Position numbers and translations under genes: made by a program. This document shows positions 25,134 through 34,289 of a stretch of 64,000 nucleotides of DNA, piece by piece. This DNA comes from Phocaeicola paurosaccharolyticus JCM 15092 (lineage in GTDB: Bacteria > Bacteroidota > Bacteroidia > Bacteroidales > Bacteroidaceae), in contig NZ_BAJR01000004.1 in the NCBI RefSeq assembly GCF_000613805.1, positions 62,001-126,000 of the forward strand. Direction: 5' to 3'. Each line of letters begins with the position of its first letter. The stretch's first letter is position 1. The notes beneath the pieces are model-generated. The model worked only from the letters and a program-made list of their open reading frames with translations, had not been told where the DNA came from and did not search any database.

Positions 25134-26315
25134 CTATTTCTTTGCTCCCGGACGACTTGGCATAAATGGGCTGCTCTCTTTATTCGTGTCCTGAGTAGGC
25201 ATATTTGTCATCATTTGTTGTGATGATATATCAAGCACTACTTCTGTTCCAAATTCTACACCACTGATAATCTGAGTATTTATTCCATTTGATATTCCGG
25301 TTGTAACAGGTATTGCAGTGTACACATCTCCATTTTTAGTCCAAACCTTCTGTTTTGAATTGCAATCTTTAATTGTAACATTCTCACCTAATAACATTTT
25401 GCTTGGAGTGAAACGCAAAGCCTTTGATGCTACAAATGAGACATCATTTAAATCTATAGTGTAGATGTTTACATTAGCTGTTAGTCCAGGCTTAAGTTTC
25501 AAATCAGGATTATCAGCGGAAATAACTACTTCATAGGTTACCACATTACTTGTTGTTGCAGCTTCAAGACGTACCTGAGTAACTTTTCCATTAAATGTAT
25601 CATCTGGATATGCATCTACAGTGAATGAAACTCTTTGTCCAACTTTAACACCACCTATGTCTGCCTCATCAACATTTGCCACAACCTGCATCTTTGTAAG
25701 GTCGGCAGCTATAGTAAACAGAGTAGGGGTTGAGAAGCCTGCTGCAACAGTCTGTCCTTCTTCAACAGCACGGTTTATAACAACACCATCAATAGGGGAA
25801 GTGATTGTTGTATATGCAAGATTCCTTTGAGCCTTTGCAAGATCGGCTTTGCTACTTTCGTATGAACTTGTTGCCTTCTGATAATTGTACAAAGATTGTT
25901 CGTAGTCAGTATCGCTTATAAGTCCTTTATCATGAAGTGCCTTATTACGTTGATAGTTCTTTTTTTGATAGTCGAACTCAGATTTGTTGCCATCGAAAGA
26001 TGCCTGTCTTGATTTAAGATCACTCATCAGAGTTACTCTATCCATCTCAGCAATAACCTCTCCTTTTTTAACGGTTGAGTTATAGTCAACATATAGTTTG
26101 TCTATTATACCTGAAACCTGAGTACCTACTTCGACCTTTGTTACTGGTTCTACAGTACCGGTAGCTGTAATTGAATAATCAAGATTTCCTTTCTCGACCT
26201 TTGTCATCTCTACAGTAAGCTTGCCCTTTGTACTTTTGCCTGAGAACATGAAGTAACCTATTGCGGCACATGCTAAAATAGAGCAAGCAATAATTAATGT
26301 CTTTTTTGTTTTCAT
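25134..26315 (-). CDS. Periplasmic adaptor of a MacAB-type efflux system (HlyD/MacA family)
   Basis: A 393-aa membrane-fusion protein: N-terminal anchor helix (residues 4-24), lipoyl-like half-motifs (ATGTVEPVTKVEVGTQVSG and ITSPIDGVVINRAVEEGQTV), an alpha-helical hairpin between them (about 95-165), and a beta-barrel domain (ATTSNVVTYEVVISADNPDLKLKPGLTANVNI). It links the inner-membrane MacB-like pair to TolC. The order tolC-like, macA-like, ATPase, permease, LytS, LytTR is continuous on one strand with small gaps. Confidence 0.92.
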   Translation of the reverse strand: MKTKKTLIIACSILACAAIGYFMFSGKSTKGKLTVEMTKVEKGNLDYSITATGTVEPVTKVEVGTQVSGIIDKLYVDYNSTVKKGEVIAEMDRVTLMSDLKSRQASFDGNKSEFDYQKKNYQRNKALHDKGLISDTDYEQSLYNYQKATSSYESSKADLAKAQRNLAYTTITSPIDGVVINRAVEEGQTVAAGFSTPTLFTIAADLTKMQVVANVDEADIGGVKVGQRVSFTVDAYPDDTFNGKVTQVRLEAATTSNVVTYEVVISADNPDLKLKPGLTANVNIYTIDLNDVSFVASKALRFTPSKMLLGENVTIKDCNSKQKVWTKNGDVYTAIPVTTGISNGINTQIISGVEFGTEVVLDISSQQMMTNMPTQDTNKESSPFMPSRPGAKK

Positions 26316-26344
26316 ATATAATTCTTATTTATTTGTCTAACTGA

Positions 26345-27700
26345 CTATTTATCTATTGAATTAACAGGGTCTTGTCCTGCATAGAACTCCAACAATGATC
26401 TGTTGAGTATTGCCATATACTTAGCCTGTATCTTCTCCTGACTAGCACTTAGCAGATTATTCTTTACGGTAAGAAGTTCAACAATATTTTTCATACCTAA
26501 GTTGAACTGCTCGTTCACCATATTGAAACTTATCTGTGTACTCTCTAACTTTGATTTGGCAGCCTCGAACTGTTGTTGTGCATTCTTAGCATCAAGCCAC
26601 ATACTCTCAATCTCTTTATAAAGACCCTTTTGTTTGTTTAAAAGTTCCAATTCATAATAATCTTTCTGCATCTTAGCTTTTTCTACAGAACTTTTGGTCT
26701 CTCTGTTGTTGAAGATTGGTATACTTAAGGTAAGACCAATCTGATTGTTTAACCCGTATTTTATCTGGCTACCGAAACTCTTGTCGTTTGTACTTACATT
26801 ATTTGTAGCTGACGAAGCACTTAGGCTTAATGTAGGATAATATCCTGCTTTTGCTATTGAAACACTTAAATCAGAATTTTCTACACTCAGTTTTCCACTC
26901 TCTATCTCCGGACGACTTGAAAGAGCAATGTTGTAAATCTCTTGTTTATCAGGCAAAGGAGTAATAACTCCGACGTCATCAAGTTGAGGAAGTGAAAGTA
27001 CCATCTCTTCTGAGTTGTCTATCTCAAGTAACTGTTTAAGCTGTAGTTTGTAGTTGTCGAGTGATGACTGTGCTGAAATGACTTGATACTCATCACTGCT
27101 TACCTGAGCTGAGAGTTGTGCAAGATCTGCTTGTGAAATACTTCCTGCACCATAAAGTTGTTTTCCTCTTTCGTACTGTGCTTTGCTTAACTCAACAGTG
27201 CTTTTGTTTATTGTGACTGATTCATTGGCATAAAGAATCTGAATGAAGAGCTGAGTTATCTGCTCCTTTAGTGAGTTCTCAGTCTGAGCAACAGTAAGAC
27301 CTGCAATTTTACTGTTTATTTTCTGCTGCTTGATGTTGTTTAAGTTTTTATTGCCATTCCAGACAGTTAGTCTTGAACTAAGAGAGTAATTGCCATTATA
27401 AGTTGTCTTTTTGTTACTGCTTATAACTTCACTTCCGCTAATCATATTGCTATTCTCACTATATGGTCTGTTGACAATAGATTGTGAGGTGCTGAATGAG
27501 AGGTTTGGAAACAGAGCTGCCTTCGCACTTTTTACATCAACTTCACTCTCTTGTAGTGAAATCTTGTCCTGTTGCAGCTGAATGTTTTTTTCAAGTGCAT
27601 AATCAATACACTCTTTCAGGGTCCATTTCTTGTTCTCTTGTGCTTGAAGAGAAGTTGTTGCCAATAGGGCAAATACAAGGTATGTTACTGCTTTTTTCAT
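26345..27700 (-). CDS. TolC-family outer-membrane efflux channel
   Basis: The 451-aa protein has a signal peptide (MKKAVTYLVFALLATTSLQAQ) and two OEP repeats rich in heptad helices, for example WTLKECIDYALEKNIQLQQ at the N-terminus and FNLGMKNIVELLTVKNNLLSA near the C-terminus. It forms the outer-membrane duct of the MacA/MacB-like system encoded immediately downstream. First gene of the cluster, with its own strong promoter at 27726-27757. Confidence 0.92.
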   Translation of the reverse strand: MKKAVTYLVFALLATTSLQAQENKKWTLKECIDYALEKNIQLQQDKISLQESEVDVKSAKAALFPNLSFSTSQSIVNRPYSENSNMISGSEVISSNKKTTYNGNYSLSSRLTVWNGNKNLNNIKQQKINSKIAGLTVAQTENSLKEQITQLFIQILYANESVTINKSTVELSKAQYERGKQLYGAGSISQADLAQLSAQVSSDEYQVISAQSSLDNYKLQLKQLLEIDNSEEMVLSLPQLDDVGVITPLPDKQEIYNIALSSRPEIESGKLSVENSDLSVSIAKAGYYPTLSLSASSATNNVSTNDKSFGSQIKYGLNNQIGLTLSIPIFNNRETKSSVEKAKMQKDYYELELLNKQKGLYKEIESMWLDAKNAQQQFEAAKSKLESTQISFNMVNEQFNLGMKNIVELLTVKNNLLSASQEKIQAKYMAILNRSLLEFYAGQDPVNSIDK

Positions 27701-27725
27701 TATTAATTCTTTTAATTTTCAGTTT

Positions 27726-27757
27726 CAAAGGTATAACAGCAACATTTTAGCAACAAA
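27726..27757 (-). promoter_or_regulatory. Promoter of the TolC-MacAB-type operon
   Basis: Minus-strand -33 TTTG (27754-27757) and -7 TACCTTTG (27726-27733) with a 20-bp gap. Confidence 0.65.
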
Positions 27758-27846
27758 ATTTATAGATTCACGTGTTATATTTATAGATAGAGTCTTGTTT
27801 TTTACCGATAAATGCTATTTTTATACTTTATCATAAAATTGTTTGT

Positions 27847-28059
27847 ATGAACAGAATAATAAAGAATATATTCACTTTCTACTATTCCGGTTTTAAAAGT
27901 ATGACTTGGGGTAGAGTATTGTGGGTTATAATTATTATCAAACTCTTTGTTCTTTTTTTTATTTTAAAATTGTTTTTCTTCAAGCCCTATCTTCAAGATA
28001 AGACTCCTGAGGAGAAACAGGAAGCTGTTGGAAATGAATTAATATATCGTTCAGAATAA
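27847..28059 (+). CDS. DUF4492 small membrane protein of the cytochrome bd operon
   Basis: A 70-aa protein with one membrane helix (about residues 23-47) preceded by FYYSGFKSMTWGRVLW and followed by a charged tail. The pattern FxxGFxSMTWGRxLW is the DUF4492 signature, and Bacteroidetes members typically lie directly before cydA, as here (17 bp gap). By size and location it could be an accessory subunit comparable in role to CydX, but no such function is shown by the sequence. Confidence 0.85.
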   Translation: MNRIIKNIFTFYYSGFKSMTWGRVLWVIIIIKLFVLFFILKLFFFKPYLQDKTPEEKQEAVGNELIYRSE

Positions 28060-28076
28060 TCTTTTATATAATAGTT

Positions 28077-29570
28077 ATGATTGAAACAATAGAGGCTTCA
28101 CTTATCGATTGGTCTAGGGCCCAATTTGCAATGACTGCAATGTACCATTGGCTATTTGTTCCACTAACACTTGGTTTGGCCATGGTTATAGGAATCATGG
28201 AATCACTATATGTATATACAGGAAAAGAGTTTTGGAAAACTACTGTAAAGTTTTGGATGAAGCTCTTCGGTATTAACTTTGCCATAGGAGTAGCCACAGG
28301 TCTTATTCTTGAGTTTGAGTTCGGTACTAACTGGAGTAACTACTCCTGGTTTGTTGGTGATATTTTTGGTGCACCACTGGCAATAGAGGGAATTTTTGCC
28401 TTTTTTATGGAGGCAACATTTATTGCTATAATGTTCTTTGGATGGAACAAGGTGAGTAAAAGATGGCATTTGGCATCTACATGGCTCACCGGATTTGGAG
28501 CAACATTCTCTGCATGGTGGATATTGGTTGCAAATGCATGGATGCAGTACCCTGTTGGTATGAAGTTTAATCCTGAGACTGTAAGGAATGAAATGGACAG
28601 CTTTCTTGAGGTTGCTTTATCTCCTGTTGCTGTTACAAAGTTTATGCACACTGTTCTAAGCTCATGGATAGTAGGTGCTCTGTTTGTTGTTGGAATAAGC
28701 TGCTGGTATCTGCTAAAAAAAAGGAATGTAGACTTTGCAAAAGCAAGTATACGTGTCGCTGCCATTTTTGGACTAGTTGCTTCTCTTATCACTGCTGTCT
28801 CCGGAGATAGTTCGGGTGTTCAAATTGCAAAGAGCCAGCCAATGAAACTTGCTGCTGCTGAAGGACTATATGAAGGTGGTACCGGAGTGCCTTTCACAAT
28901 AGTAGGTGATCTGAAGGTACCAAAGGTGCTCTCTTTTCTTGCAACACATGATTTCAACGGATATGTACCTGGAATAAATAATATATTGCGTGGTGACTAT
29001 ACGACACCAAAAGGAGAGAAGGCTCTTTCTGCAAAAGAGAAGATAGAAAAAGGGAAGATTGCAATAGCTGCTCTCGATACATTTAGAATTGCAAATAAGG
29101 CTGGTGACAAAGCTGTGGCAGAAAAATATGAGAAGGTACTCGAGAACAATGTGAAATATTTCGGTTATGGTTTCATAAAGAATGAAGCTGATCTTGTTCC
29201 ACCTATAGATATTGTTTTCTGGTCATTCAGGGTAATGGTTTATCTTGGAGCCTATTTCATACTCTTTTTCATTGTAGTTCTATGGTATCTTTATAAGGAT
29301 ACATTTACAAAGCGCAAATGGCTTCAGATAATTGGATTGTGGAGCATACCTCTTGGCTATATCGCGAGCCAAGCAGGATGGGTGGTTGCTGAAGTGGGAA
29401 GACAGCCATGGGCAATACAGGACTTGCTTCCTGTAGGTGCTTCTGTTTCGAGACTTCAGACAAGCTCTGTACAAATTACATTCTATATATTCTTAATTAT
29501 ATTCGCTATCTTACTTATTGCTGAGATAGGTATATTGGTTAAGGCAATAAAGAAAGGTCCTGAGCATTAA
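28077..29570 (+). CDS. cydA: Cytochrome bd ubiquinol/menaquinol oxidase subunit I
   Basis: The 497-aa heme-bearing subunit of cytochrome bd, which reduces O2 at high affinity using quinol. MYHWLFVPLTLG near residue 22 carries a heme-ligand histidine; GWVVAEVGRQPWAIQDLLP (about 441-459) is the hallmark of the family. The quinol-binding loop region between about residues 250 and 360 is of the short type. In an otherwise anaerobic Bacteroidales cell it allows nanaerobic respiration and oxygen removal. Operon DUF4492-cydA-cydB. Confidence 0.96.
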   Translation: MIETIEASLIDWSRAQFAMTAMYHWLFVPLTLGLAMVIGIMESLYVYTGKEFWKTTVKFWMKLFGINFAIGVATGLILEFEFGTNWSNYSWFVGDIFGAPLAIEGIFAFFMEATFIAIMFFGWNKVSKRWHLASTWLTGFGATFSAWWILVANAWMQYPVGMKFNPETVRNEMDSFLEVALSPVAVTKFMHTVLSSWIVGALFVVGISCWYLLKKRNVDFAKASIRVAAIFGLVASLITAVSGDSSGVQIAKSQPMKLAAAEGLYEGGTGVPFTIVGDLKVPKVLSFLATHDFNGYVPGINNILRGDYTTPKGEKALSAKEKIEKGKIAIAALDTFRIANKAGDKAVAEKYEKVLENNVKYFGYGFIKNEADLVPPIDIVFWSFRVMVYLGAYFILFFIVVLWYLYKDTFTKRKWLQIIGLWSIPLGYIASQAGWVVAEVGRQPWAIQDLLPVGASVSRLQTSSVQITFYIFLIIFAILLIAEIGILVKAIKKGPEH

Positions 29571-29591
29571 TTGATTACATAACTAAAAATA

Positions 29592-30743
29592 TTGATTATG
29601 GATTATATATTTTTACAACACTATTGGTGGTTTCTTATATCATTGTTGGGTGCTTTGTTGGTGTTTCTACTCTTTGTACAAGGTGCAAACTCATTGCTGT
29701 TTACCCTTACTCATGATGAATCATCACGCACTCTGCTGATTAATTCCACCGGTCGTAAATGGGAGTTCACATTTACTACACTTGTAACATTTGGAGGAGC
29801 CTTCTTTGCATCTTTTCCACTATTTTATTCAACAAGCTTCGGAGGAGCATATTGGCTTTGGATGATAATACTATTTACCTTTGTTCTTCAGGCTGTTTCG
29901 TATGAGTTTCAGTCTAAGCTGGGTAACTTTTTAGGCAAAAAGACCTATCAGGTTTTCATCGTTATAAATGGTATGATCTCACCCTTCCTACTAGGATGTG
30001 CTGTTGCAACATTCTTCAATGGCTCTGCATTCTTTGTGGATAAATCGAATATTGGAAATGATATAATGCCTATTATTAGTGGATGGGCAAACAACTGGCA
30101 TGGCATTGATGCACTATTCAATCCATGGAACGTTGTACTAGGACTAGCGGTATTATTCCTGTCAAGAGGGCTCGGATCACTCTATCTCATTAATAATATT
30201 AATAATGATAAATTGGAATTGGCTTGTAGGAAACAGATTAAGAAAGATGCAGTAGCTTTCCTTATATTCTTTCTAGCTTTTATCGCTAAAATATTCCTTG
30301 CAAGTGGATTTGCTGTGAACCCATATTCAGGTGAAATATATATGGAGCCATATAAATATATACAGAATATAATAGATATGCCACTTCTGTCTTTAATCTT
30401 TATTGTTGGAGTTCTGGCTGTACTTTATGGTATTTTCAGAGGAGCATTCGTTAAAAGCGCTAAAGATGGTATATGGTTCTCAGGTATTGGGACTGTACTG
30501 ACTGTACTTGCACTATTAGTTTCTGTTGGATTTAATAATACATCATATTATCCTTCATCAATAGATATTCAGAGTTCGCTTACATTGGCTAACAGTTGCT
30601 CAAGTGAGTTTACTTTACGTACAATGTTTTATGTGTCTCTGTTTATTCCTGTTGTCCTGATATATATATTCTTTGCATGGAGGGCAATGGATAGAAAGCA
30701 GATCTCTTCGAAGGAGCTAGATGAGGAGGAACATACTTATTAA
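29592..30743 (+). CDS. cydB: Cytochrome bd oxidase subunit II
   Basis: The 383-aa membrane subunit with eight to nine helices. FLQHYWWFLISLLGALLVFLLFVQGANSLLF at the start and FYSTSFGGAYWLWMIILFTFVLQAVSYEF are typical; E-rich CydB loops are recognisable around YEFQSKLGN. It stabilises the CydA heme centres. It follows cydA by 21 bp and is followed by a hairpin-forming inverted repeat. Confidence 0.95.
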   Translation: MIMDYIFLQHYWWFLISLLGALLVFLLFVQGANSLLFTLTHDESSRTLLINSTGRKWEFTFTTLVTFGGAFFASFPLFYSTSFGGAYWLWMIILFTFVLQAVSYEFQSKLGNFLGKKTYQVFIVINGMISPFLLGCAVATFFNGSAFFVDKSNIGNDIMPIISGWANNWHGIDALFNPWNVVLGLAVLFLSRGLGSLYLINNINNDKLELACRKQIKKDAVAFLIFFLAFIAKIFLASGFAVNPYSGEIYMEPYKYIQNIIDMPLLSLIFIVGVLAVLYGIFRGAFVKSAKDGIWFSGIGTVLTVLALLVSVGFNNTSYYPSSIDIQSSLTLANSCSSEFTLRTMFYVSLFIPVVLIYIFFAWRAMDRKQISSKELDEEEHTY

Positions 30744-30754
30744 AAACAGTTATT

Positions 30755-30794
30755 CTGTTAACTGTTTATGCAAACAAAGGTAAACGGTTAACAG
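30755..30794. repeat. Inverted repeat after cydB
   Basis: CTGTTAACTGTTTA and TAAACGGTTAACAG pair over 14 positions (one G-U) around a 12-base loop. There is no T-run after it, so it is either a weak terminator or a protein site built on GTTAAC. Confidence 0.55.
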
Positions 30795-30842
30795 GAAATT
30801 GTTAAACATAGTTTACTTTTTGCACTTTTTTGATGTCATCTA

Positions 30843-30871
30843 TTGCAGATATCAAAATGCCCGTATATTTG
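30843..30871 (+). promoter_or_regulatory. Promoter of a short intergenic transcript
   Basis: TTG at 30843-30845 and TATATTTG at 30864-30871 are 18 bp apart, in the orientation of the candidate small RNA that follows. Confidence 0.55.
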
Positions 30872-30877
30872 CATTGT

Positions 30878-30939
30878 GTTTTTCATAGTATTAGATTTAA
30901 GGTTAACAAAGGTTGGGTCAAAGCGTTGACCCTTTTTTT
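30878..30939 (+). ncRNA. Candidate small RNA (about 62 nt) between cydB and a VOC gene
   Basis: A promoter-like pair ends at 30871 and a rho-independent terminator (GGGTCAA/TTGACCC, T7) ends at 30939. The intervening segment TTTTTCATAGTATTAGATTTAAG and GGTTAACAAAGG contains no ORF. I have the impression that a very similar segment recurs in other Bacteroidales genomes as a small RNA, but cannot verify this here. It could also be a decoy fragment, but promoter and terminator are both in register. Confidence 0.55.
30913..30939 (+). terminator. Terminator of the candidate small RNA
   Basis: GGGTCAA-AGCG-TTGACCC followed by TTTTTTT. Confidence 0.85.
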
Positions 30940-30973
30940 ATGTCTATACCTCTCATATACAATTTCAAGAGTA

Positions 30974-31011
30974 TAAAAAAGTCCTTGCTACAATCACTTG
31001 CAACAAGGACT
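30974..31011 (-). terminator. Terminator of the VOC gene
   Basis: AGTCCTTG...CAAGGACT stem with TTTTTT following on the minus strand, 25 bp after the VOC gene stop. Confidence 0.8.
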
Positions 31012-31035
31012 AAAGATTTTGTAGTAAATATATAG

Positions 31036-31419
31036 TTATTCAGTAATCTCTATTATGTTACCTTCTATTATTGAAATTTGACTCTCATAATATCCGTCAC
31101 CGGTAGTCCTAGGCCCGGAAATTACATTGTATCCGTCTTTCGATAGTTCACTGGTAAGTTTGTCAACTTTCTTTCTGCCACCTAAGCTGAAAGGGAGGTG
31201 ATGATATCCTACACCTATTTTCTCTTTATCGGATAAATTTAATTCAGGCCTTGTCATTATTTCAATTCTCGTGTTATCTTCAAAAGATATGAAATAACTC
31301 ATGAATCCACTCTTTGTATTGTGATATTTATCCCCGGCAGTTCCGTTGAAATATTTAACAAAGAAATCTTTCATGTTTTCAAGTTCATGAGTATATATTG
31401 CTATGTGATCTATCTTCAT
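31036..31419 (-). CDS. VOC (glyoxalase/bleomycin-resistance-like) family protein
   Basis: A 127-aa protein with paired beta-alpha-beta-beta-beta modules. MKIDHIAIYTHELENMKDFFVKYF opens the first and GVGYHHLPFSLG the second; candidate metal ligands are H5 and the final-strand glutamate in QISIIEGNIIEITE. It resembles lactoylglutathione-lyase-like proteins of Bacteroidetes, whose substrates are mostly unknown. Immediately upstream on the same strand lies a decayed acyltransferase gene. Confidence 0.8.
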   Translation of the reverse strand: MKIDHIAIYTHELENMKDFFVKYFNGTAGDKYHNTKSGFMSYFISFEDNTRIEIMTRPELNLSDKEKIGVGYHHLPFSLGGRKKVDKLTSELSKDGYNVISGPRTTGDGYYESQISIIEGNIIEITE

Positions 31420-31828
31420 TTATCTATTTTTTTTACCAATAAGTACATTTTGATTAAGCCATTCGTGTATAAGCTCATCATATAACTTAAGAGCAGCATA
31501 TGCTATGCACATTGCAATAATTAATATAGATATTGCAACCATAATGTGTTGCCCCATTGGCTTATCCCTATGTTTTGCAGCCCATGTTAACATCACAAAA
31601 ATAATAAATGAACACTAAAATCCACGTTTTACATTGATAAGTTTTCCTACTCTATAGATAAGAAGTCCACAGAAAAATGGGAAAAGAAGACGAATTAACA
31701 CAACATATAACTGGTCGGGAGTGATTCACCATCCACCTATGACTGTGTATGCAGGATAGTTGCCACTAGGGAAAACTCCGAATTGGTGTATCACCAAGCA
31801 GATATTCAAAAGTCTGTGCCAACAGTGG
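31420..31828 (-). pseudogene. Decayed acyltransferase family gene
   Basis: One continuous minus-strand frame gives FGVFPSGNYPAYTVIGGW, stop, ITPDQLYVVLIRLLFPFFCG and LLIYRVGKLINVKRGF, stop, CSFIIFVMLTWAAKH..., ending AYAALKLYDELIHEW near the gene end. This matches the pattern of Bacteroidetes acyltransferase-3 proteins (…YTVIGGWSLTPDQLY…, …AYACLKLYDEPVRKWL). In-frame stops lie at 31726-31728 and 31615-31617, and about 80 residues seem deleted between the third and last helices. The N-terminal half is not recognisable. It fills the gap before the beta-barrel gene at 31904. Confidence 0.7.
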
Positions 31829-31903
31829 TAAAAATATTTGATTTATAATATATACAATTAGATTATTTGCTATTTTTGCAGCCTTTATAAATAATCTAAG
31901 GAT

Positions 31904-32497
31904 ATGAAGAAAAAATTATTATTGGCACTATTATTGATTATTGGCATTTCTGGTAGTGCACAGAACAGTAAAGGCCTTTTTCTAAAACTTGGTCTTGGCT
32001 GTTCAGATATGATCGAAGACCATACTGATATTAATTCTAAACCTGAGTTTTCATTCAAATTTGGTGGTGGTTATGAATTTCAGATAAATAAACATTTCGG
32101 TATTGAACCAGCTTTGATGTTTACTCATAAGGGAACAAGGAGCATATCTCTTTTCAACTCTCAGATTATGGAAAATAAAGAGAATTTGAATCTCTATTAT
32201 CTCGAGATACCTCTTTCTGCAGTATTTCATGTCACTCCATCTCTATCACTCAATGTAGGACCATATTTCAGCTATCGTTTTGCAGATAAGCAGGGCAAGC
32301 TTCCACAGGAATATCTTGAGTCAAGTGATGCAGGCGTTCAATCAGAATTACGTTATCATATTGGATCACTCTTTATCGGAGCAGAAGCTTCTGCAGGAGT
32401 TCTCGGCCATTTATGGAGAGCAGAGGGTTGGAATGGTAATAATCAGCCTGGGTTGCGTAGTCTGAATTATGGTTTCACAATAGGGTATAAACTATAA
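31904..32497 (+). CDS. Porin-family outer-membrane beta-barrel protein
   Basis: The 197-aa protein has a signal peptide (MKKKLLLALLLIIGISGSAQ) and eight to ten predicted strands of the PF13568-type (GLFLKLGLGCSDM, FSFKFGGGYEFQINKHFGIEPALMF, LYYLEIPLSAVFHVTPSLSLNVGPYFSYRF). The last residues YGFTIGYKL end on an aromatic/hydrophobic pattern as in Omp85-assembled barrels. Monocistronic, converging on the acyl-CoA ligase operon. Substrate unknown. Confidence 0.8.
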   Translation: MKKKLLLALLLIIGISGSAQNSKGLFLKLGLGCSDMIEDHTDINSKPEFSFKFGGGYEFQINKHFGIEPALMFTHKGTRSISLFNSQIMENKENLNLYYLEIPLSAVFHVTPSLSLNVGPYFSYRFADKQGKLPQEYLESSDAGVQSELRYHIGSLFIGAEASAGVLGHLWRAEGWNGNNQPGLRSLNYGFTIGYKL

Positions 32498-32501
32498 AAA
32501 T

Positions 32502-32538
32502 AAAAAACATCCTTGATACATTAAAAGTATCAAGGATG
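32502..32538 (-). terminator. Terminator of the acyl-CoA ligase operon
   Basis: CATCCTTGATAC/GTATCAAGGATG stem with a T-rich run on the minus strand (TTTTTTATTTTTA). It may also stop transcription of the converging barrel gene. Confidence 0.8.
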
Positions 32539-32581
32539 AGATAAAAAGCTTTGCTTGATTATTTTGTCAAATTCATAATAG

Positions 32582-34264
32582 TTATACAATCTCAATTCCC
32601 TGTTGAGCACATAATTCAACTCCTAAGTCTTTGAGTTTGAATTTCTGTATTTTCCCGCTTCCTGTCATAGGGAATTCCTTTATAAAGAATATATATTTTG
32701 GGATTTTATAGTGAGCGATTTTACCTTTACAGAACTCGCGTATGTCCATATCGGTTAATTCTACTCCTTCGTGAGCAATTATAAATGCTCCAACCTGTTC
32801 TCCATATTTCTTTGATGGGATACCGGCTACCTGTACATCCTTAATCTCTTTAATCTGATATAGAAACTCTTCAATTTCACGTGGGTAGATATTTTCTCCA
32901 CCACGTATAATCATATCTTTTATTCGTCCTGTGATTCGGTAATTACCATCTTTGTCTTTTATTCCTAAGTCACCTGAGTGAACGAATCCATCTTTATCAA
33001 TAGCTTCAGCAGTAGCTTCAGGGTTATTGTAATAGCCTTTCATATTGTTATAACCGCGATTACACATCTCTCCCTGAACACCAACCGGACACTCTTCTCC
33101 TGTCTCTGGATCGATGACTTTTACTTCTGTGAATTCAAAGTCACTACCAACAGTATTGCAGCGAACATCAAAATCGTCGTCAATTCTTGATTGAGTCATA
33201 CCTGGAGATGTCTCTGTAAGTCCATAGACACTTGTAACCCTCATAAACATTTCATTCTGAACTCTCTTCATAAGTTCAACAGGGCAAAGAGATCCTGCCA
33301 TGATACCTGTTCTTAACGAAGACATGTCGAACATATTGAACATAGGGTGATTAAGCTCAGCTATGAACATTGTAGGAACGCCATATAAAGCTGTACATTT
33401 CTCTCTATGAACTGATGCAAGTACTACCAAAGGGTCGAACTTCTCCACCATAACCTGAGTAGATCCATGGGTAAGACAGTTCATTGTTGCCAATACCACA
33501 CCGAAGCAGTGGAATAGGGGGACACAGCAGCATAACTTATCGTTGTTGGTGAATTTCATATGCTCACCAGTGAGGAAACCATTATTTGCTATATTATGAT
33601 GAGAAAGCATAACACCTTTAGGGAAGCCTGTTGTTCCAGATGTATACTGCATATTTACAGTGTCATGGCATGATACCTGTTTCTTAACTTCATTAAGCTT
33701 TTCATCATCGTAGTTATCTCCAAGCATGAGAATCTCGGAAGTATTGTACATTCCTCTATATTTCTCCTGTCCAATAAAGATGACATTCTTCATCTCAGGG
33801 AAGTTCTTACTCTTAAGGTATCCTCTCTGTGAAGTACGAAGTTCAGGCAACATTGAGTAAACCATCTCAATGTAATTGTCGCTACCACGGTCACCATTAA
33901 CTATACAAAGTGTGTGCATATCGGAATTCTTGCAAAGATATTCCAATTCGGCCTGTTTGTAGCTTGTATTTACAGTAACACATACAGCACCTATCTTAGC
34001 GCAAGCGTAGAGGAATGTCAACCAGTCAGGAACGTTTGGTGCCCAAAGTCCGACATGTTTGCCTCTTTCAACTCCGATTGCCAATAGGCCTTTTGCTACG
34101 TTGTCAACTCTTTGATTAAACTCTTTCCATGTAAATCGCAGGTCACGATCTGAATATACTATATACTCTTTGTCCGGAGTTGTCTTAGCCCAATACTCAA
34201 GCCAATCTCCAAGAGTTCTGTTTGATAATTCCATCTTATTGATTATATTTTCAAGGTTCATCAT
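32582..34264 (-). CDS. AMP-binding acyl-CoA synthetase
   Basis: A 560-aa adenylate-forming enzyme that activates a fatty or other carboxylic acid with ATP and CoA. Motif I is [20 protein letters not shown] (about residues 209-228), the second core motif [13 protein letters not shown], then [36 protein letters not shown] (motifs II/III) and the catalytic lysine in [10 protein letters not shown]. The N-terminus contains the typical [23 protein letters not shown]. No acyl-carrier domain is attached. It lies 25 bp after an XRE-cupin regulator gene on the same strand; the pair is a common Bacteroidetes arrangement, the regulator probably responding to the acid or its CoA ester. Confidence 0.92.
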   Translation of the reverse strand: MMNLENIINKMELSNRTLGDWLEYWAKTTPDKEYIVYSDRDLRFTWKEFNQRVDNVAKGLLAIGVERGKHVGLWAPNVPDWLTFLYACAKIGAVCVTVNTSYKQAELEYLCKNSDMHTLCIVNGDRGSDNYIEMVYSMLPELRTSQRGYLKSKNFPEMKNVIFIGQEKYRGMYNTSEILMLGDNYDDEKLNEVKKQVSCHDTVNMQYTSGTTGFPKGVMLSHHNIANNGFLTGEHMKFTNNDKLCCCVPLFHCFGVVLATMNCLTHGSTQVMVEKFDPLVVLASVHREKCTALYGVPTMFIAELNHPMFNMFDMSSLRTGIMAGSLCPVELMKRVQNEMFMRVTSVYGLTETSPGMTQSRIDDDFDVRCNTVGSDFEFTEVKVIDPETGEECPVGVQGEMCNRGYNNMKGYYNNPEATAEAIDKDGFVHSGDLGIKDKDGNYRITGRIKDMIIRGGENIYPREIEEFLYQIKEIKDVQVAGIPSKKYGEQVGAFIIAHEGVELTDMDIREFCKGKIAHYKIPKYIFFIKEFPMTGSGKIQKFKLKDLGVELCAQQGIEIV

Positions 34265-34289
34265 TATACAATGTCATCCAGATAATACT

